Source: Marisediminicola sp040546025 (lineage in GTDB: Bacteria > Actinomycetota > Actinomycetes > Actinomycetales > Microbacteriaceae). From it: 64,000 bases of DNA. The translations under genes and the position numbers were made by a program. Shown piece after piece: positions 1-8,105 of this stretch (position 1 is its first letter; every line of letters starts with the position of its first letter). The stretch spans positions 77,095 to 141,094 of the forward strand of contig NZ_JBEPNA010000006.1 of the NCBI RefSeq assembly GCF_040546025.1. The letters run 5' to 3'. The notes below the pieces were generated by a model. That model did no database searches and was not told the origin of the DNA. It was given only the letters and a program-made list of their open reading frames with translations.

Positions 1-245
1 TGCCGGGCGGCGAGTGGGCATGGATGGAGCAGCAGCGGCCGGGATCGTACGAGGCCGTCGCGGTACCGGGGCTGCTCCCCGACGACGCGGCCTGGCTCGA
101 CTGCCCGGCGTCGACGGGTGACTGCGCCCTGGACCTGATCGTCGGTCACAACTGGATCCAGATCGCGCTGAGCCGCGACGACGCCGACAAGCCCGCGGTG
201 CTCGAGCAACTGGCCGCCAAAGTCGTCGAGTCCATCCGCGGCTGA
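1..245 (+). CDS. C-terminal part of an unidentified protein (5' end outside window)
   Basis: The frame is open from the left edge (first full codon at base 3) to the TGA at 243-245, about 81 residues. An in-frame ATG at 24 exists, but the frame continues upstream of it without a stop (GGEWAW before the Met), so it is probably internal. The visible part is acidic and has two cysteines close together (DCPASTGDC), which would fit a disulfide in an exported protein or lipoprotein. It ends in a short amphipathic helix-like stretch (AVLEQLAAKVVESIRG). I do not recognise the family and assign no function. Confidence 0.6.
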   Translation, partial: PGGEWAWMEQQRPGSYEAVAVPGLLPDDAAWLDCPASTGDCALDLIVGHNWIQIALSRDDADKPAVLEQLAAKVVESIRG

Positions 246-264
246 CGTCGCGCGCGACGTCAGC
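241..264. terminator. Perfect 24-bp palindrome over the stop codon
   Basis: Two exact 12-nt arms (GCTGACGTCGCG and its complement) abut with no spacer and include the TGA of the preceding gene. As RNA this would form a GC-rich hairpin with a minimal loop. No U-tract follows, so a terminator role is inferred only from position; a protein-binding palindrome is the alternative. Confidence 0.35.
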
Positions 265-299
265 GGCGGAGGGGTGGGCCGGCCTCACCCTCGCGAGCC

Positions 300-355
300 G
301 CCCAGTTACGTCGCCTCCACGAGCCCGAACACGACACATGCGGGCAACTCGCGGG
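300..355 (+). repeat. 56-bp dispersed intergenic element, copy A
   Basis: One of three equally long (56 bp) related intergenic sequences. They share the left end GCCCA(G/C)TT and the right end GGCAACTCGCG, while the middle is more diverged. Copies B and C lie at 6204-6259 and 31633-31688, all on the plus strand. No coding capacity is apparent. Confidence 0.55.
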
Positions 356-385
356 TAAGGGTACCGCGCTACCGGTGCTCCGGGG

Positions 386-2107
386 CTACCGGAGGCGACG
401 TGGGGTGCGCTTCGGCCGGTCGGCGCCCTTCGCGGAGGTGGTGCGCCCCACAGCATCCGCCCGCCCCGCAGCATCCGCCCGCTGCTCCTGCTCGACGCGG
501 ATCGCCTCGATCTCGGTCGTGTGGACGTCGGTCGGGCGGTCGCCGGGCTCCCACATGTGGTCGACCGCTGCCGACACCGAGGTCTCGGCCTCGAACGCCG
601 ACTCGAGCGCCCGTTCCAGCCGGCTCTGCCGGCGCTTCAGCCAGAGTCCGAGCAGGATGATGACCGCGAGCGACACGTAGCAGGCCAGCGCGAACGGGCG
701 CGTCACGAGCGCGGTCAGGTCTCCTTGGCTGAGCTGCAGCGCACGTCGCAGCTGCGCCTCGGCCATGGGCCCGAGGATGAGGCCGATGACGAGAGGCGCG
801 ACCGGGTATCCGAAGCGCCGGAGGAAGTATCCGAGCACCCCGACGATGAGGAGGATCACGATGTCGATCGTCGAGAAGTTGACCGCGAACGCGCCGAGCG
901 CGGCGAAGGTGAGGATACCGGCGTACAGGTACGGGCGAGGGATCTGCAGGAGCTTGACCCAGATGCCGACGAGCGGCAGGTTCAGCACGAGCAGCATCAC
1001 GTTGCCGATGTAAAGACTGGCGATGAGCGCCCAGACCAGGCCCGACTGGTTCTGGAACAGCTGCGGGCCGGGCTGGATGCCGTACGACTGGAACGCCGAG
1101 AGGATAATCGCGGCCGTCGCGGTCGTCGGCAGCCCCAGGGTGAGCAGCGGCACGAGTACTCCGGCTGCGGCGGCGTTGTTCGCCGACTCCGGTCCGGCGA
1201 CGCCCTCGATGGCGCCGCGCCCGAACTCGTTCTTGTGCTTGCTGAGCTTCTTCTCCGCGGCATACGACAGGAACGTCGCGACGTCCGCCCCGCCCGCGGG
1301 GATGGTGCCGATCGGGAACCCGATCGCCGTGCCGCGCAGCCACGGCTTCCATGAACGGCGCCAGTCCTCGCGGGTCATCCAGTTGCGCCAGCCCTTGGTG
1401 ATCGGGATGAGCGAGACCGGCCCATGGCGCATCCGCGAGGCGACGTAGAAGGTCTCGCCGACCGCGAACAGGCCGACCGCGACGAGCACGACGTCGATGC
1501 CGTCGGCGAGCGGCAGCAGCCCGAACGTGTAGCGCTGCTGGCCGGAGAGGATCTCGGTGCCGACGAGGCCCAGGAACAGGCCGATACCGAGGGAGGTGAG
1601 GCCGCGCGACACCGAGGAGCCGAGCAGGGCGCCGACCGTGATGAACGCGATGACCATGAGCGCCACATAGTCGGCCGGCGCGAGGTTCACGGCGAGCGCC
1701 GCGATCGTCGGGGCGAGCAGGGTGAGGCCGATTGTCGCGACGGTTCCCGCGACGAACGAGCCGAGCGCCGCCGTCGCGAGGGCCGCGGCCCCCCGCCCGA
1801 GCTTCGCCATCTTATTGCCCTCGAGCGCCGTGACGATCGAGGCGGACTCCCCCGGGGTGTTGAGCAGGATGCTGGTGGTCGAGCCGCCGTACATTCCGCC
1901 GTAGTAGATGCCGGCGAAGGTGATGAGCGCCGCGGTGGGGTCGAGCGTGTAGGTGAGCGGGAGCAGGAGGGCGACGGTCATCGCCGGGCCGATGCCCGGC
2001 AGCACGCCGACTGCGGTGCCGACGAGCACGCCGAGGAAGGCGTAGATGAGGTACTCCCACCGCAAGGCGGTGGCGAAGCCCTCCATGAGCAGTTCGATGT
2101 TTTCCAT
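386..2107 (-). CDS. tctA: Tripartite tricarboxylate transporter large permease (TctA)
   Basis: Large membrane subunit of a TTT-family secondary transporter for citrate/tricarboxylate-like acids; about 573 residues, slightly longer than the usual 500 because of a charged cytoplasmic tail of some 60 residues. The N-terminal part carries the family hallmarks PGIGPAMTVALLLPLTY (about residues 37-53) and the glycine-rich YYGGMYGGSTTSILLNTPGE, followed by many hydrophobic segments. The second half-repeat has the matching PIGTIPAGGADVATFLSYAAEK and GLPTTATAAIILSA segments. It is the last gene of a tctC-tctB-tctA operon, one base after the tctB stop. TctA works with TctB in the membrane and the lipoprotein TctC outside. 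Family assignment is secure; the actual substrate is not. Confidence 0.95.
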   Translation of the reverse strand: MENIELLMEGFATALRWEYLIYAFLGVLVGTAVGVLPGIGPAMTVALLLPLTYTLDPTAALITFAGIYYGGMYGGSTTSILLNTPGESASIVTALEGNKMAKLGRGAAALATAALGSFVAGTVATIGLTLLAPTIAALAVNLAPADYVALMVIAFITVGALLGSSVSRGLTSLGIGLFLGLVGTEILSGQQRYTFGLLPLADGIDVVLVAVGLFAVGETFYVASRMRHGPVSLIPITKGWRNWMTREDWRRSWKPWLRGTAIGFPIGTIPAGGADVATFLSYAAEKKLSKHKNEFGRGAIEGVAGPESANNAAAAGVLVPLLTLGLPTTATAAIILSAFQSYGIQPGPQLFQNQSGLVWALIASLYIGNVMLLVLNLPLVGIWVKLLQIPRPYLYAGILTFAALGAFAVNFSTIDIVILLIVGVLGYFLRRFGYPVAPLVIGLILGPMAEAQLRRALQLSQGDLTALVTRPFALACYVSLAVIILLGLWLKRRQSRLERALESAFEAETSVSAAVDHMWEPGDRPTDVHTTEIEAIRVEQEQRADAAGRADAVGRTTSAKGADRPKRTPRRLR

Positions 2108-2108
2108 G

Positions 2109-2642
2109 TCAGCCTCTGAGGAGTGCGATGAGTGGTTGGAGGAACCCCAGCACGGGTCCGAGGGGAAGCGAGAGCCCGAGGAGGCCGCCGAAGACGACCT
2201 GCACGGTGAGGCTGAGTGCGAGGCCGACGAGCAGCGCGACCCACCACCTCTTCGCCCCGAGCGACCAGGCGACGCCGCCGAACAGGATCGCCGCGGCGAT
2301 CGGCCAGCCGAGAAGCGGGATCAGCACGATGTGCGCGACGACGAAAGCCACGAGCTTCGCCAGCGTGATCCAGTCGGTCCTGGCGTTGGGGTCGGCGTCT
2401 TCCGACTCCTCCTGGGGCCCCAGGTGTCCCCGCCACAGGTCGACGAGCACCATGGCCGCCGAGGCGATCAGGATGATGCTGACCAGGTAGGGGAACACCC
2501 GGGGGCCGACCGTGCTTCCGGCGCCCGGAACCCGGATCGCCCCCGCCCCGATGAGGACGAATAGCCCGAGGCCGAGCGCGAGCGCCGCGAAGACGACCTC
2601 GCCGATCCTCTGCGCCGTCGCCGGACGCACGGTCTGCACCAT
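2109..2642 (-). CDS. tctB: Tripartite tricarboxylate transporter small permease (TctB)
   Basis: Small membrane subunit of the TTT transporter, 177 residues with about four hydrophobic segments in the usual TctB pattern: one near residues 15-35, the 'GPRVFPYLVSIILIASA' segment, and two close to the C-terminus separated by a short basic loop (GAKRWW). A highly acidic linker (EESEDADPNA) separates the two halves. The frame stays open upstream into tctC, but ATG at 2642, two bases after the tctC stop, gives the family-like N-terminus. Sandwiched between tctC and tctA, it should be cotranscribed and form the membrane complex with TctA. Confidence 0.9.
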   Translation of the reverse strand: MVQTVRPATAQRIGEVVFAALALGLGLFVLIGAGAIRVPGAGSTVGPRVFPYLVSIILIASAAMVLVDLWRGHLGPQEESEDADPNARTDWITLAKLVAFVVAHIVLIPLLGWPIAAAILFGGVAWSLGAKRWWVALLVGLALSLTVQVVFGGLLGLSLPLGPVLGFLQPLIALLRG

Positions 2643-2644
2643 GG

Positions 2645-3655
2645 TCAGTCGACCAGGCCGATGTTGCGCAGCGTCGCGGTGACCTCGTCGATGTTGCCGG
2701 TGAGGTACTCGTCGAACTCGTCGCCGGCGAGGAACGCGTCGCTCCAGCCGCGCGTGTCGAGTTCGGTGGCCCACGTCTCTGTGTCCTGCAGCTGAGTCGC
2801 GACGTCGATGAGGGCGTCACGCTCGGCGTCCGAAATTCCGCCGGGGGCGAGCAGCCCGCGCCAGTTTGTCAGCACGACGTCGTAGCCGGCCTCGGTGATG
2901 GTCGGAGTGTCGGGCAGCAGCTCGACCGGTTCCTCCGACGACACGGCGAGCGCGCGCATCGTGCCCGCCTCGATGTGCTCGACGAATTCACCGACGCCGG
3001 AGATGCCGGCGGAGACGTTGTTGCCGAGGAGCAGCGTGACGGCCTCGCCTCCGCCCGAGTTTGGGATGTAGTTGAGCTTGGTGGAGATCTCGTCGTCGGT
3101 CAGTCCGGCCTCCTCGAGGAGGAGGCCGGCGAGGATGTGGTCGGCGCCGCCGGCGGAACCGCCTGTCACCGTGACGTCCTGGCCGGTTTCGACGATGGCG
3201 TCGACAAGGTCTTCGAGGGTCTCGTACGGCGAGGCCTCCGGGACGACGACAACCAGCGCCTCCTCCGTCAGCCGCGCGATCGGCGTGGTGTCCTCTATGC
3301 GGTTCGCCGCCGCGTTGGTCTCGACCGCGCCCACCATGACAAGCCCGGTCACCATGAGGGTGAAGGGGTCGGTCTCGTTGGCGAGGGAGGCGAGGCCGAC
3401 GGTGCCTCCGGCGCCGCCGATGTTGGTCACCGCCGCGGAGTCGACGATGCCCTCGGACGTGAGGATCTGCGAGACGGCTCGGCCGGTCTGGTCCCAACCG
3501 CCGCCCGGATCGGCCGGAACGATGATCTGGACCTCGGAGACCGAGACCGCCGCGTCGTCCTCGGTCGGGGCTTCCGTCGGGGCCGGCGTCGAACTGCAGG
3601 ATGCGAGGGTGAGGGCCGTGACCCCCGCGAAAACGATGATGCCAAGCGAACGCAT
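2645..3655 (-). CDS. tctC: TctC-type tricarboxylate-binding lipoprotein
   Basis: Extracytoplasmic substrate receptor of the TTT system, 336 residues. A short signal peptide ends in a lipobox (LASC, Cys about residue 20) followed by a Thr/Pro/Glu-rich linker. The Bug/TctC fold follows, with the typical start VQIIVPADPGGGWDQTGR, the VTNIGGAGGTVGL turn and the TGGSAGGADH loop that bind a carboxylate ligand. First gene of tctCBA, divergent from the citA-like kinase; the shared 195-bp intergenic region holds two direct repeats that are the likely regulator site. The ligand is probably a di- or tricarboxylate, from family knowledge. Confidence 0.92.
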   Translation of the reverse strand: MRSLGIIVFAGVTALTLASCSSTPAPTEAPTEDDAAVSVSEVQIIVPADPGGGWDQTGRAVSQILTSEGIVDSAAVTNIGGAGGTVGLASLANETDPFTLMVTGLVMVGAVETNAAANRIEDTTPIARLTEEALVVVVPEASPYETLEDLVDAIVETGQDVTVTGGSAGGADHILAGLLLEEAGLTDDEISTKLNYIPNSGGGEAVTLLLGNNVSAGISGVGEFVEHIEAGTMRALAVSSEEPVELLPDTPTITEAGYDVVLTNWRGLLAPGGISDAERDALIDVATQLQDTETWATELDTRGWSDAFLAGDEFDEYLTGNIDEVTATLRNIGLVD

Positions 3656-3751
3656 GTGTACTCCTCATTGAGTGCCCGCGTCATCGCGGGCTGTGAACGT
3701 GCTGTGTGCGTCAACGCTAGAGATGGCGAGTCCCGCGCGGTGGACGGAAGG

Positions 3752-3785
3752 GGCTTTTGTAACTAGGAGACGGCTTTCGTAACTA
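3752..3785 (+). promoter_or_regulatory. Pair of 14-bp direct repeats, likely CitB-type regulator site
   Basis: GGCTTTTGTAACTA (3752-3765) and GGCTTTCGTAACTA (3772-3785) differ at one base and start exactly 20 bp apart, about two helical turns. They lie midway between the divergent tctC and citA-like starts. Dimeric response regulators often bind such tandem sites, so they probably control tctCBA and/or the two-component genes. The function is inferred. Confidence 0.6.
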
Positions 3786-3862
3786 TTGGCCGCTACTCGC
3801 GATGTCGATCGGGAGAACCGGGCAGTCGCCACGGGGTGCACACTTGAGGGGTGGTCCAGTCG

Positions 3863-5488
3863 ATGTCGCTGCGTCTTCAACTCCTGCTGTTGCAGGCGTT
3901 GATCATCTTCACGACCGTCGTCGGAACCGGAATTGTCGCCGGCGCACTCCAGGAGCGGCATCTGCGTGAGGCGTACCTCGACCGGATGATCGGCGTCGCG
4001 CAGTCTGTCGCTCGGCTTCCCGCGATCCTCGATGCCTTCGACACTCCCGATCCGGCGGCGATCATCCAGCCGATCGCCGAGGTGATCCGCACCGCCTCCA
4101 ACGTCACGTACGTCGTCGTGACCGACGAGAACGGCATCCGCTACTCGCATCCGAACCCCGACCGTGTCGGCGAGCTCGTCTCGACCGACCCCTCCGCGCC
4201 GCTCTCCGGCGAGATGTGGGTGGGCACCCAGACCGGCACGCTCGGCGAGTCGTGGCGGGTGAAGGTGCCGCTCTACGGTCTCGATGACGAGATCGTCGGA
4301 ACCGTCTCGGTGGGGATCCTTGAGTCGTCGCTGCGCGAGGAATTCATGGGCGACCTGAACTGGCTGCTGATCGCCCTCGGAGGTTCGGTGCTGCTGGGGC
4401 TGTTCGGATCGGCCTGGGTCACCTCGATCATCCGGCGGCGCATCTACCGCCTCGAGCCGAAGGAGATCGCGTCGCTCGTCGGCTCGCGCGAGACGATGCT
4501 GCACGGCCTCAGCGAAGGGATCGTCAACGTCGATGAGGGCGGCCGGATCACGCTCGTCAACGACGCCGCGCTCGCCCTGCTCGGTGTCGACATCGGCGCA
4601 CTCGCCGGTCGACCCGCCGCCGAGGCTCTCGAGCAGGCGCTCGTCGAGGTGCTCGAACGGGGCGAGCCAGAGGGCCAGCTCGTGCTTGCGGGAGAACGCA
4701 TCCTCGTCGCCCGCAGCACCGGCACCGAGCTCGACGGCCGCACGGTCGGGGCGACACTGCTGATCCGCGACCACACCGAGCTGCACGCGCTGCTGCGCCA
4801 GATGGACGGCGCCCAGTCGCTCACCGACGGTCTCCGGGCGCAGGCGCACGAGTTCGCCAACAAGCTGCACGTCGTCTCGGGCCTGCTCGAGCTCGGCCGG
4901 GTCGAGGATGCGCGCGCGTTCGTCGAGCGCGCCGGGCGCGGCGGGCCGCTCGGTATCGCCGGGGACGACAGCGTCGTCGACAACGCCGAACTGGCCGCGC
5001 TGCTCATGGTCAAGTCGAGCCAGGCGCGCGAGCTCGGGATCTCGCTCGAGATCCGCGATTCGCAGGTCGTGGACGAGCTCGGCGACCGCGATGCGGCAGC
5101 GCTCGCGGGCGGCGACCTCGTGACGGTCATCGGCAACCTCGTCGACAACGCACTCGAGGCCTGCTCGGCCGGCGACCGAGTGCGTCTCAGCCTCGCGACG
5201 GGAGGCGACGACCTCATCATCACCGTCGAGGACGACGGCCCCGGGATCTCACCGGAGCTGTACGACAGTGTCTTCGTCGAGGGAGTCAGCTCGAAGCTGC
5301 CCGACCTCGGCGAGGGCGACCGGCGGCTGCACCGTCGGGGAATCGGGCTCGCGCTGGTCCGCCGGGTCGTCCGGCGCCATGGCGGGCAGGTGAGCGTGGG
5401 CCGGTCGACGCTCGGTGGCGCGTGCTTCACCGTGCGTCTGCCGCTGGGCGCGCGCGGGGCGACCGAGCTCGAGAGGTCGACCCGGTGA
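3863..5488 (+). CDS. CitA/DcuS-type sensor histidine kinase
   Basis: Membrane kinase sensing extracellular di/tricarboxylates, about 541 residues. Order: N-terminal membrane helix (LQLLLLQALIIFTTVVGTGI), periplasmic-type PAS domain (VTYVVVTDENGIRYSHPNP), second membrane helix near residues 170-190, cytoplasmic PAS (SEGIVNVDEGGRITLVNDAA), a phosphoacceptor helix with His in AQAHEFANKLHVVSGLLELG, and an ATPase domain with N box (NLVDNALEAC), G1 (DDGPGI) and G2 (GIGLALVRR). ATG 3863 sits 11 nt after GAGGGG; an in-frame GTG at 3851 directly abuts the same purine tract and is the alternative start. The stop overlaps the response regulator start (GTGA), so the two are translationally coupled. Next to tctCBA it most likely controls that transporter. 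Confidence 0.93.
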   Translation: MSLRLQLLLLQALIIFTTVVGTGIVAGALQERHLREAYLDRMIGVAQSVARLPAILDAFDTPDPAAIIQPIAEVIRTASNVTYVVVTDENGIRYSHPNPDRVGELVSTDPSAPLSGEMWVGTQTGTLGESWRVKVPLYGLDDEIVGTVSVGILESSLREEFMGDLNWLLIALGGSVLLGLFGSAWVTSIIRRRIYRLEPKEIASLVGSRETMLHGLSEGIVNVDEGGRITLVNDAALALLGVDIGALAGRPAAEALEQALVEVLERGEPEGQLVLAGERILVARSTGTELDGRTVGATLLIRDHTELHALLRQMDGAQSLTDGLRAQAHEFANKLHVVSGLLELGRVEDARAFVERAGRGGPLGIAGDDSVVDNAELAALLMVKSSQARELGISLEIRDSQVVDELGDRDAAALAGGDLVTVIGNLVDNALEACSAGDRVRLSLATGGDDLIITVEDDGPGISPELYDSVFVEGVSSKLPDLGEGDRRLHRRGIGLALVRRVVRRHGGQVSVGRSTLGGACFTVRLPLGARGATELERSTR

Positions 5489-6192
5489 GCGCGGGAACGC
5501 GCCTGCGCGTCGTCATCGTTGACGACGACTTCGCTGTCGCGGCGCTGCACGAGCGGTTCGTGGAGGCGCATCCGGCATTCGAGGTCGTCGCGACCGCGGC
5601 AACCGGCCCGCTCGCAGTCGACACGATCGCCGAGCACAGCCCCGACCTCGTGCTCCTCGACTTCTACCTGCCCGGCATGTCGGGCCTCGAGGTGTTGCGG
5701 GAGATCCGAGCGACGCATCATACGCAGCCCGAATTCATCGCCGTGACGGCCGCGCGGGATGCCGAGAGTGTGCGGCGCGCCCGGGTCGCCGGCGTGCGGC
5801 ACTACCTCGTGAAGCCGTTCACCGCCGCCGACCTGCGATCACGCCTCGACGACATCGTGCGGGATCGCACCCTGCTCTCACGCACGACGCCGAACGCAGG
5901 GCTCGACCAGAACGACATCGACTCGCTCATGACCGGGGCGATGCGCCGGCCGCTGCCACTGCCGAAGGGACTCAGCGCGGAGACCCTCGCGGCGACCGCG
6001 CGGGCGCTTCTCGAGGCCCCGAATTCCTCCGCGACCGAAATCGGGGCGATCGTCGGCATCTCCCGGGTCAGCAGCCGCCGCTACCTCGAGCACCTCGTGC
6101 TCACCCGGCGGGCCGAGCGTGCGCTCGACTATGGCACAGCGGGCCGTCCGTCGAGCCGCTACCGTCTGGCGGACAGCGCGACGACCCCGTAG
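5485..6192 (+). CDS. CitB/DpiA-type response regulator
   Basis: Partner of the preceding kinase, 235 residues. The receiver domain starts with the acidic pocket (VIVDDDF, residues 8-14), has the phosphoacceptor Asp in LVLLDFYLPG and the conserved Lys in LVKPF. The C-terminal part is a winged-helix-like output domain typical of citrate/malate regulators (SATEIGAIVGISRVSSRRYLEHL). The start GTG 5485 overlaps the kinase stop; the open frame upstream belongs to the kinase region. It probably binds the 20-bp-spaced direct repeats at 3752-3785 and activates tctCBA in response to extracellular carboxylate. Confidence 0.92.
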   Translation: MSAGTRLRVVIVDDDFAVAALHERFVEAHPAFEVVATAATGPLAVDTIAEHSPDLVLLDFYLPGMSGLEVLREIRATHHTQPEFIAVTAARDAESVRRARVAGVRHYLVKPFTAADLRSRLDDIVRDRTLLSRTTPNAGLDQNDIDSLMTGAMRRPLPLPKGLSAETLAATARALLEAPNSSATEIGAIVGISRVSSRRYLEHLVLTRRAERALDYGTAGRPSSRYRLADSATTP

Positions 6193-6203
6193 CCCCGCCA
6201 CTC

Positions 6204-6259
6204 GCCCACTTATGCGGCCTCACCGCGCCGGAACCCGACCTATATGGGCAACTCGCGGA
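6204..6259 (+). repeat. 56-bp dispersed intergenic element, copy B
   Basis: Same length and ends as copies A (300-355) and C (31633-31688): GCCCACTT at the left and GGGCAACTCGCG at the right. It lies just after the response-regulator gene and is followed by an inverted repeat. Confidence 0.55.
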
Positions 6260-6274
6260 CAGGGGGGCACAGGC

Positions 6275-6384
6275 TGTCGCGAAAGTCGGAGTGCGGGTGT
6301 CGGCTGCGGCGGCGAAACGCCCAACGCCAGTCATGTTCGGCGCCACGCCCGCCGCATCCGCCGGGATTTCCGACTTTCGCGACA
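6275..6384. repeat. Long-range perfect 16-bp inverted repeat
   Basis: TGTCGCGAAAGTCGGA at 6275-6290 is matched exactly in inverse by 6369-6384, with a 78-bp spacer. It lies in the 240-bp gap between convergent genes (response regulator and htpX) and could be a bidirectional terminator stem or the ends of a degenerate small element. No U-tract is obvious. Confidence 0.5.
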
Positions 6385-6432
6385 TCCCACCCCGAGGAGT
6401 GCACGAGCACACCGTCGAGACTTACCGAACGG

Positions 6433-7320
6433 CTAGAAGCGCAGGCCGCTCTCGCGCAGGCGCTTCGCGCGCTCGGCGATCGGCGGATGCGTGCTGAACA
6501 TGCGGTCGATGATGCCGGGCTTGGTGGGGTCGGCGATCCACATGTGCGCCATCGTCGAATTCTGCTTCTGCATCGGCCGCCCGTACGCGCCGAGCTTCTC
6601 GAGGGCGCTCGCGAGGGCATCCGGATGCCGGGTGGTCAGCGCCCCCGTCGCGTCCGCAAGGTACTCGCGCTGGCGTGACACGGCCGCCTGCACGGCCGTC
6701 GCCACGATGGGTGCGACGATCATCGCGGCGAGCCCGAGCACGAGGAAGACCACGTTGCTGTTGTTGTTGCGGCCGCCGCGGGAGAAGAAGCTCATCCGCA
6801 GCAGGATGTCGGCGAGGAAGCCGATCGCGACGACGAGGCCGAAGACGATCGTCGTGACCCGGATGTCGTAGTTCTGTACGTGCCCCATCTCGTGCGCCAT
6901 GACCCCTTCGAGCTCGGAGTCGTCCATCAGGTCAAGCAGTCCCGTGGTCGCCGCGACGACCGCGTGCTTGGGGTCGCGTCCGGCCGCGAACGCGTTGGGG
7001 GCGGGATCGTCGATGATGTAGACCTTCGGCATCGGCATCCCGGTCGTGATCGCGAGGTTCTCGACGGTGCGGTACAGCCTGGGGTTGTCGCGCTTCTCGA
7101 TCTGCTTCGCCCCGCTCAGGGCGACGGCCTGGCCGCTCGCGGCGAAGTACTGGATGACGACGTAGATGAGCGCGCCGACGACGGTGCCGATGAAGATCGA
7201 GTACGAGCCGCTGGGGCTGTACATGTAGTTCGCGACAAGCCCGAGCGCGCCAATGATGACCAGAAAGAGCGCGATGATGAATATGGTGTTCCGCTTGTTC
7301 GCGGCAATTGCCCTGTACAT
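6433..7320 (-). CDS. htpX: HtpX-like M48 membrane zinc metalloprotease
   Basis: Membrane-bound protease that removes damaged or misfolded membrane proteins. It has 295 residues, the usual HtpX length. Two hydrophobic segments at the N-terminus (IIALFLVIIGALGLVANY and IFIGTVVGALIYVVIQYF) precede the catalytic HEMGH motif (about residues 141-145; the two His bind zinc and the Glu is catalytic) in a typical LEGVMAHEMGHVQNYD context. Two more membrane segments follow, then the third zinc ligand Glu in REYLADATGA. It lies 23 bp after lemA on the same strand, a common HtpX-LemA pairing, so the two are probably cotranscribed. Confidence 0.95.
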   Translation of the reverse strand: MYRAIAANKRNTIFIIALFLVIIGALGLVANYMYSPSGSYSIFIGTVVGALIYVVIQYFAASGQAVALSGAKQIEKRDNPRLYRTVENLAITTGMPMPKVYIIDDPAPNAFAAGRDPKHAVVAATTGLLDLMDDSELEGVMAHEMGHVQNYDIRVTTIVFGLVVAIGFLADILLRMSFFSRGGRNNNSNVVFLVLGLAAMIVAPIVATAVQAAVSRQREYLADATGALTTRHPDALASALEKLGAYGRPMQKQNSTMAHMWIADPTKPGIIDRMFSTHPPIAERAKRLRESGLRF

Positions 7321-7343
7321 CGGATCTTTCGACTACTCGCCGG

Positions 7344-7910
7344 TCAGAACTGCACGCGCGGGGGCTCCGCGATCGCGGCAGGGTTGGCAACCTCGAAGAA
7401 GTCGCGCTCGGTGAATCCGAGGCTGCGCACGAAGAGGGTGTTCGGGAACTGCTTGATCTTGGTGTTCAGCTCGCGCACGCCACCGTTGTAGAACCGGCGA
7501 GAGGCCTGGATCTTGTCCTCGGTGTCGACGAGCTCGCCCTGCAGGTGGAGAAAGTTCTGGCTGGCCTGCAGCTGCGGGTAGGCCTCGGCGACGGCGAAGA
7601 TGCTCTTGAGTGCGGATTGCATGTGGTTCTCGGCCGCGGAGGCATCCGCCGGTCCCTGCGCCTGCAGGGTCTCGGCTCTGGCCTTGGTGACGGCCTCGAA
7701 GACGCCCTTCTCGTGCGCCGCGTATCCCTTCACCGCTTCGATGAGGTTGGGCAGCAGGTCTGCCCGGCGCTTGAGCTGAACGGTGATGTCGCTCCACGCT
7801 TCGTCGACACGCACGTTGAGCGCGACGAGAGAGTTGTAGGTCGACCACAGGTAGATGCCGGCGATGACGGCAAGGAGCACAATGATGCCGACAACGATCA
7901 GGATTTCCAT
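7344..7910 (-). CDS. LemA family membrane protein
   Basis: 188-residue LemA-like protein. One N-terminal membrane anchor (residues 3-22, ILIVVGIIVLLAVIAGIYLW) is followed by the helical LemA domain (YNSLVALNVRVDEAWSDI, KRRADLLPNLIEAVKGYA, EKGVFEAVTKARAE) and the conserved FNTKIKQFP-like segment (here ELNTKIKQFPNTL). The biochemical role of LemA proteins is not firmly known; pairing with HtpX suggests a role in envelope quality control. TATAGT lies 7 nt before the ATG, so the mRNA probably starts at or next to the start codon. Confidence 0.9.
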   Translation of the reverse strand: MEILIVVGIIVLLAVIAGIYLWSTYNSLVALNVRVDEAWSDITVQLKRRADLLPNLIEAVKGYAAHEKGVFEAVTKARAETLQAQGPADASAAENHMQSALKSIFAVAEAYPQLQASQNFLHLQGELVDTEDKIQASRRFYNGGVRELNTKIKQFPNTLFVRSLGFTERDFFEVANPAAIAEPPRVQF

Positions 7911-7923
7911 ATGCGCAACTATA
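7911..7923 (-). promoter_or_regulatory. -10 element of lemA-htpX, leaderless
   Basis: On the minus strand TATAGT (7923-7918) is followed by seven bases and the lemA ATG. This spacing puts the transcription start on the start codon, and no ribosome-binding purine tract is present. Confidence 0.5.
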
Positions 7924-8105
7924 ACGGCGGTCTGCCGAATGTTGGCCGGACGTTTGCTGGACCCGCCGCGATTCCCGCCCCGCCCGCGGGTGTCGCGGGG
8001 GCGTTTACATGAGCGACACAGAGCTGGGATTTACTATCGCACTATGCACCGCGGTAAACCCGAGCCCGATTCAACCGCGCGCCGGATGCTGGCAGAAGGA
8101 GTCGC

